64,000 nt of DNA, from assembly GCA_046329495.1 (NCBI GenBank), contig JAXLUO010000003.1, positions 62,001 through 126,000 of the forward strand. Reading direction: 5' to 3'. This DNA comes from Bog-950 sp046329495 (GTDB lineage Bacteria; Bacteroidota; Bacteroidia; Chitinophagales; LD1). The translations under genes and the position numbers were made by a program. This document shows positions 33,379 to 41,756 of the stretch, piece after piece (position 1 is the first letter of the stretch; every line of letters starts with the position of its first letter). The notes under the pieces were generated by a model. The model saw nothing but the letters and a program-made list of their open reading frames with translations. It had not been told where the DNA came from and ran no database searches.

Positions 33379-34992
33379 ATGATATTTCTTTCTCTGGTAG
33401 TTGTTTACATGCTGGGCATCCGCATAGGAACGTATGGCATTTTTAAAAAGATGGGCATTGCCCCGTGGAAGGCGTTTGTACCGGTGCTGAACTCAATGGA
33501 ATGGCAACGGCTGATTGATAAGCCGAAGTGGTGGACCTGGATGTTGTTTATACCCGGTGTTAACCTGTTTTACGTAGCGAGCCAGCTTACCGAGATGAGC
33601 AGTGCCTTTAAGCGCTATGGATTTTGGGAGCACTTTGCCAGTGTAATGTTTGCCGTGGTTTATATCCCTTACCTGGGTTTTTCGCCTAACGAAAAGTTTA
33701 TAGGCCCCGGTGGTGTTAAGTCCGGTCAGAAGCCGCCAGTGCGCAGCTCGGTGCGCGAATGGGCGGATGCTATTGTGTTTGCCGTTGTAGCTGCTACGCT
33801 GATACGCATATTTGTGGCGGAAGCCTATATGATACCTACACCCAGTATGGAGAAGACCCTACTGGTAAACGATTTTTTGTTTGTATCGAAGTTTCACTAC
33901 GGTGCACGTATACCTAACACGCCTTTAAGCATGCCGTTTGTGCACCACACCATCCCGGTGCTGAATACAAAGTCGTATGTAGAGTGGATTAAGCTGCCCT
34001 ATAAAACCTTACCGGGTTTTCAGCATGTAAAGCGATACGATATGGTGGTGTTTAACTTCCCGGCCGGTGATACTGTTGTGTTGGAAAACCAGGGCCCAAG
34101 TTATTATGATTTAGTGCGCATTGCTGCGCTGCAAAATGGCAGCAGTTACGAAAAGGCGCGTGAGGATATGTGGCAAAACCCGAACCTGCATATAACTGCC
34201 CGTCCGGTTGATAAGCGCGAGAACTACATTAAACGTTGCGTAGGCGTGCCCGGTGATAAGTTGGAAGTGATAGATGGGGTATTGTATGTAAACGATGCAC
34301 CCGCCTACAGGCCTGAAAATTTGTATACCCCTTACTTTGTGAAGTTCAAGAAAGGCATGAACCCAACCGAAGAACAGGTAGAAGAGTTGCAGATGGATAC
34401 TATGGAAGTGATTGGTGCCGACCATTACATCTTCCGTATGACGGAGAAGGACGTAACCACGCTGAAAGGTTTGGGTATAACGGATACATTGTATTCGTAC
34501 GTAATACCCAAAGGTCAGAAATCTATTGCCGGTTATATGGGCGATAAGCCGGTTTACTTTGAAAATATCTTCCCTAACGACTTTAGTCACTATAGCTGGA
34601 ACGTAGATAATTTCGGTCCGGTTTACTTACCTAAAAAAGGATGGACAGTTCCATTGAACGATTCTATCTATCCGCAATACGACCGTGCAATACGTGTGTA
34701 TGAGAATAATACTGTTGAACGCCGTGGCGGTAAGTTCTTTATTAACGGACAGGAAGCTACCTCCTATACCTTTAAGATGGATTATTACTGGATGATGGGC
34801 GATAACCGCCATAATAGTCAGGATAGCCGTTACTGGGGTTTTGTACCTGAGGATCACATTGTAGGTAAGGCCTGGTTTATATGGATGAGTGTAAATCCTA
34901 AAGGAGACCTGTTGCACAAAATACGCTGGAGTCGTTTATTCAGCAGCATACACGGCCGTTGGGCACCGGATGATGAGAAATATACCAAGTAA
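33379..34992 (+). CDS. lepB: Signal peptidase I
   Basis: The 537-residue protein is a membrane-anchored type I signal peptidase, long like other Bacteroidota enzymes. Two or three N-terminal hydrophobic stretches (about 1-110) precede an anchor helix (about 128-148). The catalytic Ser156 is in IPTPSMEKTLL, Lys285 in NYIKRCVGVPGD, and the C-terminal box is GDNRHNSQDSRYWGFVP. A large insertion between Lys285 and the last box distinguishes it from E. coli LepB. It cleaves Sec signal peptides, which are abundant in this window. It ends at a shared terminator. Confidence 0.95.
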   Translation: MIFLSLVVVYMLGIRIGTYGIFKKMGIAPWKAFVPVLNSMEWQRLIDKPKWWTWMLFIPGVNLFYVASQLTEMSSAFKRYGFWEHFASVMFAVVYIPYLGFSPNEKFIGPGGVKSGQKPPVRSSVREWADAIVFAVVAATLIRIFVAEAYMIPTPSMEKTLLVNDFLFVSKFHYGARIPNTPLSMPFVHHTIPVLNTKSYVEWIKLPYKTLPGFQHVKRYDMVVFNFPAGDTVVLENQGPSYYDLVRIAALQNGSSYEKAREDMWQNPNLHITARPVDKRENYIKRCVGVPGDKLEVIDGVLYVNDAPAYRPENLYTPYFVKFKKGMNPTEEQVEELQMDTMEVIGADHYIFRMTEKDVTTLKGLGITDTLYSYVIPKGQKSIAGYMGDKPVYFENIFPNDFSHYSWNVDNFGPVYLPKKGWTVPLNDSIYPQYDRAIRVYENNTVERRGGKFFINGQEATSYTFKMDYYWMMGDNRHNSQDSRYWGFVPEDHIVGKAWFIWMSVNPKGDLLHKIRWSRLFSSIHGRWAPDDEKYTK

Positions 34993-35006
34993 TAAAGCAA
35001 TAAAAC

Positions 35007-35037
35007 AAAAGAGGCCGTTCGTTGAACGGCCTCTTTT
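35007..35037. terminator. Bidirectional terminator between lepB and the cytochrome gene
   Basis: A perfect 14-base stem (35007-35020 with 35024-35037) and a three-base loop are flanked by A-run and T-run, so the hairpin can terminate both convergent genes. Confidence 0.9.
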
Positions 35038-35059
35038 AGTTATGCGTTGAGCGTTTAGC

Positions 35060-35686
35060 TTATGGTTGTTTAAAGGTGGCAACGTATTGCACCACTGCAT
35101 CAACCTGTTGGTCGCTAAGCTTAGAGTGTGGAGGCATGAAGTTTTTACCGTTGCGGATGATTTGTTTCTGCTGATCGGAATTGAAGGCAGTGGTTGCCAG
35201 ATCTTTTGCTCCCATATACCCCAGTTTACCATCTGCCCCGTGGCAGTTAACGCAACTGTTCTGGTAAACCAGTTTACCTTCGGCTACCACATCGCTGCCG
35301 GCAGCAGTAGTATCCACAGCACCACCGGCTTTTTTAGCGCGGCTAACTTCAGCTAAACCGTAAGCGGCAATAATTAATATAACCGATAAAGTGGCCAATG
35401 CCAGTTTACCACGCTTAAAGCCGATAACAGCTAAAGGAATAGCGGCCAGCACACAGGCAATTTTAATGAGCAGGAAGGTGTTGATGATTGAGCCATCTAC
35501 CATCATCCAAATACCTGTTACCAGGAATCCGGCACTGATGATCATTTCGGGCACCTTGGTGATTTTGGTGTATTTAGCCAGTAGTTCGGTTTTCTTTAAC
35601 TGGAACAGCAATAACTTAGCCACGTAGTGCACCAGAAAAAGGATAACAAACAGTTTGTGGGCATGCAGTAAACCTACGTCCATCAT
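35060..35686 (-). CDS. Membrane-anchored cytochrome c
   Basis: The 208-residue protein has four hydrophobic helices (about 6-30, 44-65, 68-90 and 95-113) followed by a periplasmic class I cytochrome c domain (about 130-208) with the heme motif CVNCH and the likely Met ligand in NFMPPHS. The N-terminal part resembles small SirB-like membrane domains, an assignment I make with low certainty. It may donate electrons in a respiratory chain. It is downstream of osmC by 58 bases and ends at the bidirectional terminator. Confidence 0.87.
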   Translation of the reverse strand: MMDVGLLHAHKLFVILFLVHYVAKLLLFQLKKTELLAKYTKITKVPEMIISAGFLVTGIWMMVDGSIINTFLLIKIACVLAAIPLAVIGFKRGKLALATLSVILIIAAYGLAEVSRAKKAGGAVDTTAAGSDVVAEGKLVYQNSCVNCHGADGKLGYMGAKDLATTAFNSDQQKQIIRNGKNFMPPHSKLSDQQVDAVVQYVATFKQP

Positions 35687-35744
35687 AATAATCGTTTTTG
35701 GTTATGGGTGCAAGGTTCGCAAAATTTGGCCGAAGCCGCCTACT

Positions 35745-36161
35745 TTACAGGTAGTTAATTTCCACATGTAATTTGGCAAAGCTGCGTACCATGGCGCTTA
35801 CACCGCAATATTTTTCCTGCGAAAGGTCAACTGCCCGCTGCACTTTATCCTTATCGGCCTCGTTAGCCAGCCTAATATAGTAAGCAAGGGTAACGGTATG
35901 ATAAATCTTCGGATGCTCTTCGGTCAGATCGCCTTTTACTTTGATACTGAAATCGGAGAAAGAAACACGCATCTTTTGCAAAAGTTCGGTCACATCAATT
36001 GCGGTGCAACCGGCCAGTGAAGTTAGTATTAGCGCCTTTGGCCTAAAGCCGGTAGTTGTAGCTTCGTCGGGGTTTGCATCAATACGCAGGGTTTTGCCAT
36101 TCTGGAAAGCATCGAACATCTGTTCGCCTACCCATTTCAATTCGGTTTCGTGTTGTGCCAT
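35745..36161 (-). CDS. OsmC/Ohr-family protein
   Basis: The 138-residue protein is an OsmC-like peroxide-reducing protein. The two family Cys residues are present in LAGCTAIDV (near 52) and KYCGVSAM (near 118). Such proteins reduce organic hydroperoxides in the cytoplasm. It lies 15 bases after the M1 peptidase gene and is probably in the same transcript. Confidence 0.9.
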   Translation of the reverse strand: MAQHETELKWVGEQMFDAFQNGKTLRIDANPDEATTTGFRPKALILTSLAGCTAIDVTELLQKMRVSFSDFSIKVKGDLTEEHPKIYHTVTLAYYIRLANEADKDKVQRAVDLSQEKYCGVSAMVRSFAKLHVEINYL

Positions 36162-36176
36162 TCGCTTTACTACAGT

Positions 36177-37844
36177 TTATTTTTTCTGGACATTGATATA
36201 CATGCTCCGGTCGTTTACGGAAAAGTCATCGGCCTTATTCAGGCTGAGCGTAGTTGACTGCCATTGGTTGGTGGCCTCTATCTGTGTATAGGCTTTACCA
36301 TCGGTAGTTATAAAAGCCGGCATGCTAAAGTTAGGCACAGATACAACCCAGTGATAACTGAGTTCGTAGTTTTTGCCCTGCAGGTGGGTGAGGGTGTATT
36401 CAAAAACAGGGATATCCGTCTTTTTTAAATACTGTTCGAATACAGCGGTAAGGTTGCGGCCGGTTTTACGGTTAAAGTAATTTACTACATCCTGATAGCC
36501 GATGTTTTTCATTTTAAAGGTGGTGTCGCTCATACACTTTAGCATACTCCACCAGCGGTTATCGTCGTTCACCACATGGCGTAGTGTGTTAAGAAACAAC
36601 ATGCCCTTGTTATACATGTCGCCATCCCCTTCTTCGTTTACCCCGTAAATACCTACTACCGGGCTTTTGTTATCTACTGTACCCTTTTTAGCATTTACAT
36701 AGCGCATGGCTGTATCGTAACCGTATTGGCATTCTACATAAATAGCTTCGGTATAGGTGCAAAAGCCTTCGTGAATCCACATGTCGGCAATATCGCTGCA
36801 ACTTACACTGTTGCCCCACCATTCGTGGCCGGTTTCGTGAATGATGATGTAGTCGAAGTTTAAACCTATACGCGAAAAATCCATGCCGGCATAACCGGTT
36901 TTATACTTGTTGCCATAGGCAATTGCCCCCTGGTGTTCCATACCCAGGTAAGGTGTTTCAACCAGCGCATAACCATCGTTCCAGAAAGGATATTTGCCCA
37001 GAAATTTTTCGTAACAGGCCATCATTGGTTTTACCTGTGTAAACTGCTCTTTACTTTTTTGCAGGTTATAAGGCAATACATAATAATCCAGCGAAAGTAT
37101 ATCGCCATCCTGCGCATCGTATTGGTCGCTCCAATGAACGTAGTTACCGATATTTAAAGTTACGTTATAGTTGTTGATGGGGTAATGCACAAACCAGCGG
37201 AAGGTATTGGTGCCGTCTCCATTACGGTTTACACCCTGCTCGCTTCCGTTTGATACACACTTTAAGCCGGTAGGGATAGTACAGTCAATGATCATGCTAT
37301 CGGGTTCATCGCCCAGATAATCCTTATTAGGCCACCATAGGCTGGCCCCCATACCTTCGCAGCTAACAGCTATCCAGGCATTGCCATCGCGGTCGTAGGT
37401 CCAGGTAAAGCCGCCGTCCCATGGCGGGCGCACGGCTTCGGTAGGTTTGCCATCGTAATAAACGGTTAAAGAACTGGTATCACCTTTTTTAACCAGGTTG
37501 GGCATATCCACGAAAATGGCGTTGAACTCGCGCCTATAATTGAGCCTTGCTCCATGGCTGGTGATGCTGCTAATCTTCATGCTATCATACAAATCCAACT
37601 GAAGCGTTTTGAAATCGGCCATTGCTTTAAAGGCGATATAGTTGCTGCCGCTGATACTGTGGTTGCCGGTATCGATCTTTACATCGAGGTGGTAGAAGGT
37701 AACATCAAAGCAGGTGCGCTCGGGGCGCAGGGAACCGCGAAGTGTATCGGCGCGGGTGTATTCTTTTTTCTGTTCAACCAGCGATTGAGCGAATAGCTGC
37801 ACACTGAGTAGAACAAAGAGCAGGAAGGAGATGTTTTTACGCAT
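36177..37844 (-). CDS. Secreted M1-family metallopeptidase
   Basis: From the ATG at 37844 the 555-residue product has a signal peptide (MRKNISF to LFAQ, about 19 residues); a longer frame to 37919 would bury it. It has the zinc motif HETGHEWW with the third ligand in WIHEGFCTYTEA about 19 residues later, and the exopeptidase-type substrate motif near GMEHQGAIAYG (a GxMEN variant). It would act as an aminopeptidase in the periplasm or at the surface. It has no T9SS domain. osmC and the cytochrome gene follow closely on the same strand. Confidence 0.93.
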   Translation of the reverse strand: MRKNISFLLFVLLSVQLFAQSLVEQKKEYTRADTLRGSLRPERTCFDVTFYHLDVKIDTGNHSISGSNYIAFKAMADFKTLQLDLYDSMKISSITSHGARLNYRREFNAIFVDMPNLVKKGDTSSLTVYYDGKPTEAVRPPWDGGFTWTYDRDGNAWIAVSCEGMGASLWWPNKDYLGDEPDSMIIDCTIPTGLKCVSNGSEQGVNRNGDGTNTFRWFVHYPINNYNVTLNIGNYVHWSDQYDAQDGDILSLDYYVLPYNLQKSKEQFTQVKPMMACYEKFLGKYPFWNDGYALVETPYLGMEHQGAIAYGNKYKTGYAGMDFSRIGLNFDYIIIHETGHEWWGNSVSCSDIADMWIHEGFCTYTEAIYVECQYGYDTAMRYVNAKKGTVDNKSPVVGIYGVNEEGDGDMYNKGMLFLNTLRHVVNDDNRWWSMLKCMSDTTFKMKNIGYQDVVNYFNRKTGRNLTAVFEQYLKKTDIPVFEYTLTHLQGKNYELSYHWVVSVPNFSMPAFITTDGKAYTQIEATNQWQSTTLSLNKADDFSVNDRSMYINVQKK

Positions 37845-38002
37845 ATAGTATAAGGATGCCGGCAGCTGTTTTTTCAATACCTTGTTAAAACAATTAGCGT
37901 ACCGAACTACGAAATTCAAATATTTTGCCGACTTGTCCGTGATAAGGTTAGCCCGCTTAAGAAATATTCAGCGATCAGCGGACTGAAGTGGAGTAAGGAC
38001 GA

Positions 38003-39256
38003 ATGAGAAAAATTATTTTCCTGATGATGCAGTCGATACTGTTTTTTATGATTGTAGCCGCTATTTACGGCTCGATAGAATATTATGGTTGGCAGGCCGT
38101 AAAAACGGCCTTTAAGAGCTACAATGTAAATACCTTAAAGTGGGTTTACTGGGGTTTTAGCCTGGGGTTGATTGCCCTTTTTATGTTGTACCGCCCTTTG
38201 TTGTATAAGTATCTGCCGCGCAGTATTTCGTCGTACATGGGAGCTGTAATGGTAATTGTACTTTTTGCCAAACTTATCGTAGTGCTGTTTTTATTGCCGG
38301 AGGATTTGATACGGTTGATGCGAACAGCCGGTGCAAAAGTTAGTAGCAGCCCTGCGGCCGACGGAAGTATTTCAAGAAGTGTGTTTTTGAGCCGAATGGC
38401 GTTGATAACCGCAGCCATACCGGCAGGTACGTTGATTTACGGCATAGTAGCCAATGCCTACAATTATCAGTTCAGGAAAGTAAAGGTGAAAGCTCCGAAT
38501 TTACCGGAAGCATTTAACGGTTTCAGGATTATACAATTATCGGATATACACTCGGGTAGCTTTACGCGCAAGGAGCCTATAAAAGAGGTGGTGGAAAGAA
38601 TAAATGCCCTGAACGCCGACCTTATACTTTTTACCGGCGACCTTGTGAATAATGTGGCCGATGAGATGGATGAGTATAAGGAACTGTTCGGGCAGTTAAG
38701 GGCGAAACACGGGGTGATGTCGGTAACCGGCAACCACGATTATGGCGATTATGTGCCGTGGGAAACTATGGAGGCCAAGCAGGCCAACTTTAAAAAGTTT
38801 ATGGATACACACCACGGGATGGGCTGGGATTTGTTAATGAATACCAACCGCGTGCTGGAACGTAACGGCCAGAAGATAGCCATTATAGGGGTGGAGAACT
38901 GCGGGGGCGGTCGCTTTAAGCATTACGGCAACATGGATGTAGCTTATGCGGGCACAGAGAACATTCCTTTTAAGGTGTTGATGAGTCATGACCCCTCCCA
39001 TTGGGACAGGGAAGTTAGACCAAAATACAAGGACATTGATTTAATGTTAAGCGGGCACACCCATGGTGCGCAATTTGGGGTAGAGAACAAGTGGTTGAAG
39101 TGGAGCCCATCGGAGTATATGTATAAGCAATGGGCGGGACTGTATAAAGAAGGTGCCCAGCATTTGTATGTAAATCGCGGATTTGGGTTTTTGTTTTACC
39201 CCGGCCGGGTGGGCATACTACCAGAGGTAACAGAGATTACCCTTGAAAAAGCATGA
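38003..39256 (+). CDS. Membrane-anchored metallophosphoesterase
   Basis: The 417-residue protein has three or four hydrophobic segments in its first 155 residues and a calcineurin-like phosphoesterase domain after that. All metal-binding blocks are visible: LSDIHSGSF, LILFTGDLVNN, VTGNHDYGD, MSHDPSHW and SGHTHGAQFG. It resembles the YkuE/YaeI group, some of which cleave UDP-diacylglucosamine-type or other phosphoesters at the membrane; the substrate here is unknown. It is encoded 61 bases before the zapA cluster and divergent from the M1 peptidase. Confidence 0.92.
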   Translation: MRKIIFLMMQSILFFMIVAAIYGSIEYYGWQAVKTAFKSYNVNTLKWVYWGFSLGLIALFMLYRPLLYKYLPRSISSYMGAVMVIVLFAKLIVVLFLLPEDLIRLMRTAGAKVSSSPAADGSISRSVFLSRMALITAAIPAGTLIYGIVANAYNYQFRKVKVKAPNLPEAFNGFRIIQLSDIHSGSFTRKEPIKEVVERINALNADLILFTGDLVNNVADEMDEYKELFGQLRAKHGVMSVTGNHDYGDYVPWETMEAKQANFKKFMDTHHGMGWDLLMNTNRVLERNGQKIAIIGVENCGGGRFKHYGNMDVAYAGTENIPFKVLMSHDPSHWDREVRPKYKDIDLMLSGHTHGAQFGVENKWLKWSPSEYMYKQWAGLYKEGAQHLYVNRGFGFLFYPGRVGILPEVTEITLEKA

Positions 39257-39317
39257 AAAGGATAACCTGTTTTAACAGGAAACGCTTTATTTGTTAACGG
39301 TTTCCTATATTAGCGTG

Positions 39318-39617
39318 ATGCAGCCGTTACAGGAACGTTTGGAGGTGCTGATAAGCAAAGCTCAAAAGCTGGTAGACGATAACCGGAGATTAGCGTCGAA
39401 AAACCAGGTTTTGGAGCAGGAATTGGCAGAATATCGCCAAAAACTGGGCGAATCGGCACAAAAAAACGAGGAACTGCTGGAAAAGATTAAAATTATTAAG
39501 TTAGCGCAGAATATTGGTTCAGGCCCTGCTGAAAATGAGCAGGTAACGGAACTGAAACGGAAAATTAACGAGTACATTAAGGAAATAGATAACTGTATAG
39601 CGATGTTGAATGACTAG
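39318..39617 (+). CDS. Small coiled-coil protein preceding zapA
   Basis: The 99-residue protein (from ATG 39318) is almost entirely alpha-helical coiled coil, with heptad-like stretches at about 1-65 and 75-99. It lies three bases before zapA, an arrangement typical of Bacteroidota. Its length, coiled-coil nature and position suggest a partner of ZapA in cell division, but no function is established. An upstream TTG at 39291 is an unlikely start. Confidence 0.8.
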   Translation: MQPLQERLEVLISKAQKLVDDNRRLASKNQVLEQELAEYRQKLGESAQKNEELLEKIKIIKLAQNIGSGPAENEQVTELKRKINEYIKEIDNCIAMLND

Positions 39618-39620
39618 CTT

Positions 39621-39920
39621 ATGGTGGAAAAAGGTGAAACGGTAAACATTAATGTTTTGATTGGTGAGCGGCCCTACCCATTAAAAGTGGCAAAGGCCGA
39701 TGAGGAGAAGTTGCGAAATGCGGTACAACTGGTGAATGATAAAATTAAGGAGTACCAAAGGATGTATGAAGGAAAGGATAAGCAGGATTATTTGGCCATG
39801 TGCCTTTTAAATTTTGCAGCCCAAAGTGTAAACGCCCAAACCGAAGTATATCAAAACAACCGTTTGATAGAAGAAAAACTGGAACAACTGGAGCAAGTGC
39901 TTTCTAATCCGGTGAAATAG
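39621..39920 (+). CDS. zapA: Cell division protein ZapA
   Basis: The 99-residue protein has the ZapA pattern: an N-terminal beta part (VNINVLIGERPYPLKV), a charged helix (DEEKLRNAVQLVNDKIKEY) and a C-terminal coiled coil with DYLAMCLLNFA. ZapA binds FtsZ and bundles its filaments at the division site. It is co-transcribed with the upstream coiled-coil gene and lies 112 bases before rny. Confidence 0.9.
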   Translation: MVEKGETVNINVLIGERPYPLKVAKADEEKLRNAVQLVNDKIKEYQRMYEGKDKQDYLAMCLLNFAAQSVNAQTEVYQNNRLIEEKLEQLEQVLSNPVK

Positions 39921-40032
39921 AACTTCTTGAATTAACCTTCTGTTACTTTACTTACCCGTGGTTTTTCGTGGATGGGATGCCATCCGAAACGAAAGTGAAT
40001 TTTTATTTTTAACCATAAACCACACCACCCAA

Positions 40033-41637
40033 ATGGATCCAATTATGATAGTTATTGTGGCCGGTATTGCCATTATAGCTGCGGTAATAGGTTTGTTGGT
40101 GGGCCGAAGCATAACCCAGAAATCGAACCTGGACCTGGAAAAACAGGCACAGGCTGAAGTTGAAAAGAAACTGGTAGACGCAAAAGCCGCCGCCGACAAA
40201 TTGATGGCCGACGCACAACGCAATGCCGAGAACACGAAGAAAGACAAGATGCTGGAGGCCAAAGAACATTGGATACAGCTGAAATCGAAGCATGAGAGCG
40301 AGGTTGCTGAACGCAACAAGAAAGTGATAGAAAAAGAGAGCGAGCTGAAACAGTTACAAAGCCAGCTTTCGTCACGCACCGGCGAGGTTGCCAAAAAGGA
40401 AAAGGAAATTGACAGCCTGCGCGATAATCTGAACAAACAGCTTGAACTGGTAAATACTAAACGCGAACAACTGGAGAAAAGTCATGAGATATTTGTGACT
40501 AAACTGGAGCAGATCAGCGGCTTGAGCAAAGAAGATGCAAAGCGCGAACTAACCGAAAGCATGAAGAAAGAAGCCGAGACGGAAGCGCTCAGCTTTATGA
40601 AAAATGCTATTGACGAGGCGAAAGCCAAAGCCAATAAGGAAGCCAAGAAAATTATTATCCAAAGCATACAGCGTACTGCTGCTGAAAATGCTATTGAAAA
40701 CACCGTATCGGTATTTAACCTTGACAGCGATGAGCAGAAGGGCCAGATTATCGGTAGGGAAGGACGTAACATCCGTGCGTTGGAAGCAGCTACCGGTTGC
40801 GAATTTGTTGTGGATGATACCCCTGAGGCTATTATCATTTCAGGTTATGACCCAATCCGCCGCGAGATAGCACGTTTGTCGCTGCAGCGTTTGGTAACTG
40901 ATGGCCGTATACACCCTGCCCGAATTGAGGAAGTGGTAGCTAAAACCAAAAAGCAATTAGAAGAACATATTCTGGAAATAGGTGAACGTACCGTAATTGA
41001 TTTAGGTATACAAGGCATGCATCAGGAACTGGTGCGTTATGTAGGCCGTATGCGCTTCCGTTCTTCTTACGGTCAGAACTTGTTACAACACTCTCGCGAA
41101 GTGGCCAATTTATGTGCTACCATGGCGGCTGAATTAGGATTGAACCCTAAGTTGGCCAAACGAGCCGGTTTGTTACACGATATAGGCAAGGTGCCTGATG
41201 AGGAGAGCGAATTATCGCACGCCTTACTTGGCGCTAAACTATGCGAAAAGTATGGTGAACATCCAGCTGTGATTAACGCAGTTGGTGCCCACCACGATGA
41301 GATGGAAATGAAATTCGTGATTTCGCCGATTGTACAGGCTTGCGACGCCATATCAGGTGCACGCCCGGGCGCACGCCGCGAAATTATGGAAGGCTACCTG
41401 AAGCGTATCAAAGACCTGGAGTTGTTAGCCCAGGGCTTTGATGGTGTTGAGAAGGCCTATGCGATACAAGCCGGCCGCGAATTGCGTGTAATTGTTGAAG
41501 CCGATAAGGTGGATGACAAAATGAGCGAAGAAATGTCGTTTGCCATTTCTCAAAAAATTGAGAAGGAAATGACTTATCCGGGCCAGGTTAAGGTTACCGT
41601 AATCCGTGAAAAGCGCAGTGTTAGCGTAGCCCGCTAA
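40033..41637 (+). CDS. rny: Ribonuclease Y
   Basis: The 534-residue enzyme has an N-terminal membrane anchor (about 3-25), a long coiled coil (about 30-200), a KH RNA-binding domain (GQIIGREGRNIRALEAATG near 237-255) and an HD domain (LLHDIGK near 381, and HHDE further on). It is a membrane-bound endoribonuclease that starts mRNA decay. I took the ATG at 40033 because the upstream GTG at 39958 would add an unneeded 25-residue tail. It ends at a strong terminator. Confidence 0.96.
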   Translation: MDPIMIVIVAGIAIIAAVIGLLVGRSITQKSNLDLEKQAQAEVEKKLVDAKAAADKLMADAQRNAENTKKDKMLEAKEHWIQLKSKHESEVAERNKKVIEKESELKQLQSQLSSRTGEVAKKEKEIDSLRDNLNKQLELVNTKREQLEKSHEIFVTKLEQISGLSKEDAKRELTESMKKEAETEALSFMKNAIDEAKAKANKEAKKIIIQSIQRTAAENAIENTVSVFNLDSDEQKGQIIGREGRNIRALEAATGCEFVVDDTPEAIIISGYDPIRREIARLSLQRLVTDGRIHPARIEEVVAKTKKQLEEHILEIGERTVIDLGIQGMHQELVRYVGRMRFRSSYGQNLLQHSREVANLCATMAAELGLNPKLAKRAGLLHDIGKVPDEESELSHALLGAKLCEKYGEHPAVINAVGAHHDEMEMKFVISPIVQACDAISGARPGARREIMEGYLKRIKDLELLAQGFDGVEKAYAIQAGRELRVIVEADKVDDKMSEEMSFAISQKIEKEMTYPGQVKVTVIREKRSVSVAR

Positions 41638-41688
41638 TTAACGTTTGTTTTAAACAATATGCAGGCCTGTTGGCCAACTTTTTGATAG

Positions 41689-41721
41689 AAAATCCTGTCT
41701 TTAGCAAGGCAGGATTTTTTT
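41689..41721 (+). terminator. Intrinsic terminator of rny
   Basis: A 13-base stem (AAAATCCTGTCTT with AAGGCAGGATTTT, one G-U pair) and a four-base loop are followed by seven T. Confidence 0.9.
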
Positions 41722-41756
41722 ATTAGAAATACTTTAACTTCGCCGCTATCCAAGGA

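Noticed and set aside
36933..37157. Plus-strand frames inside the M1 peptidase gene
   Set aside because: They overlap a well-supported metallopeptidase with zinc motifs on the minus strand.
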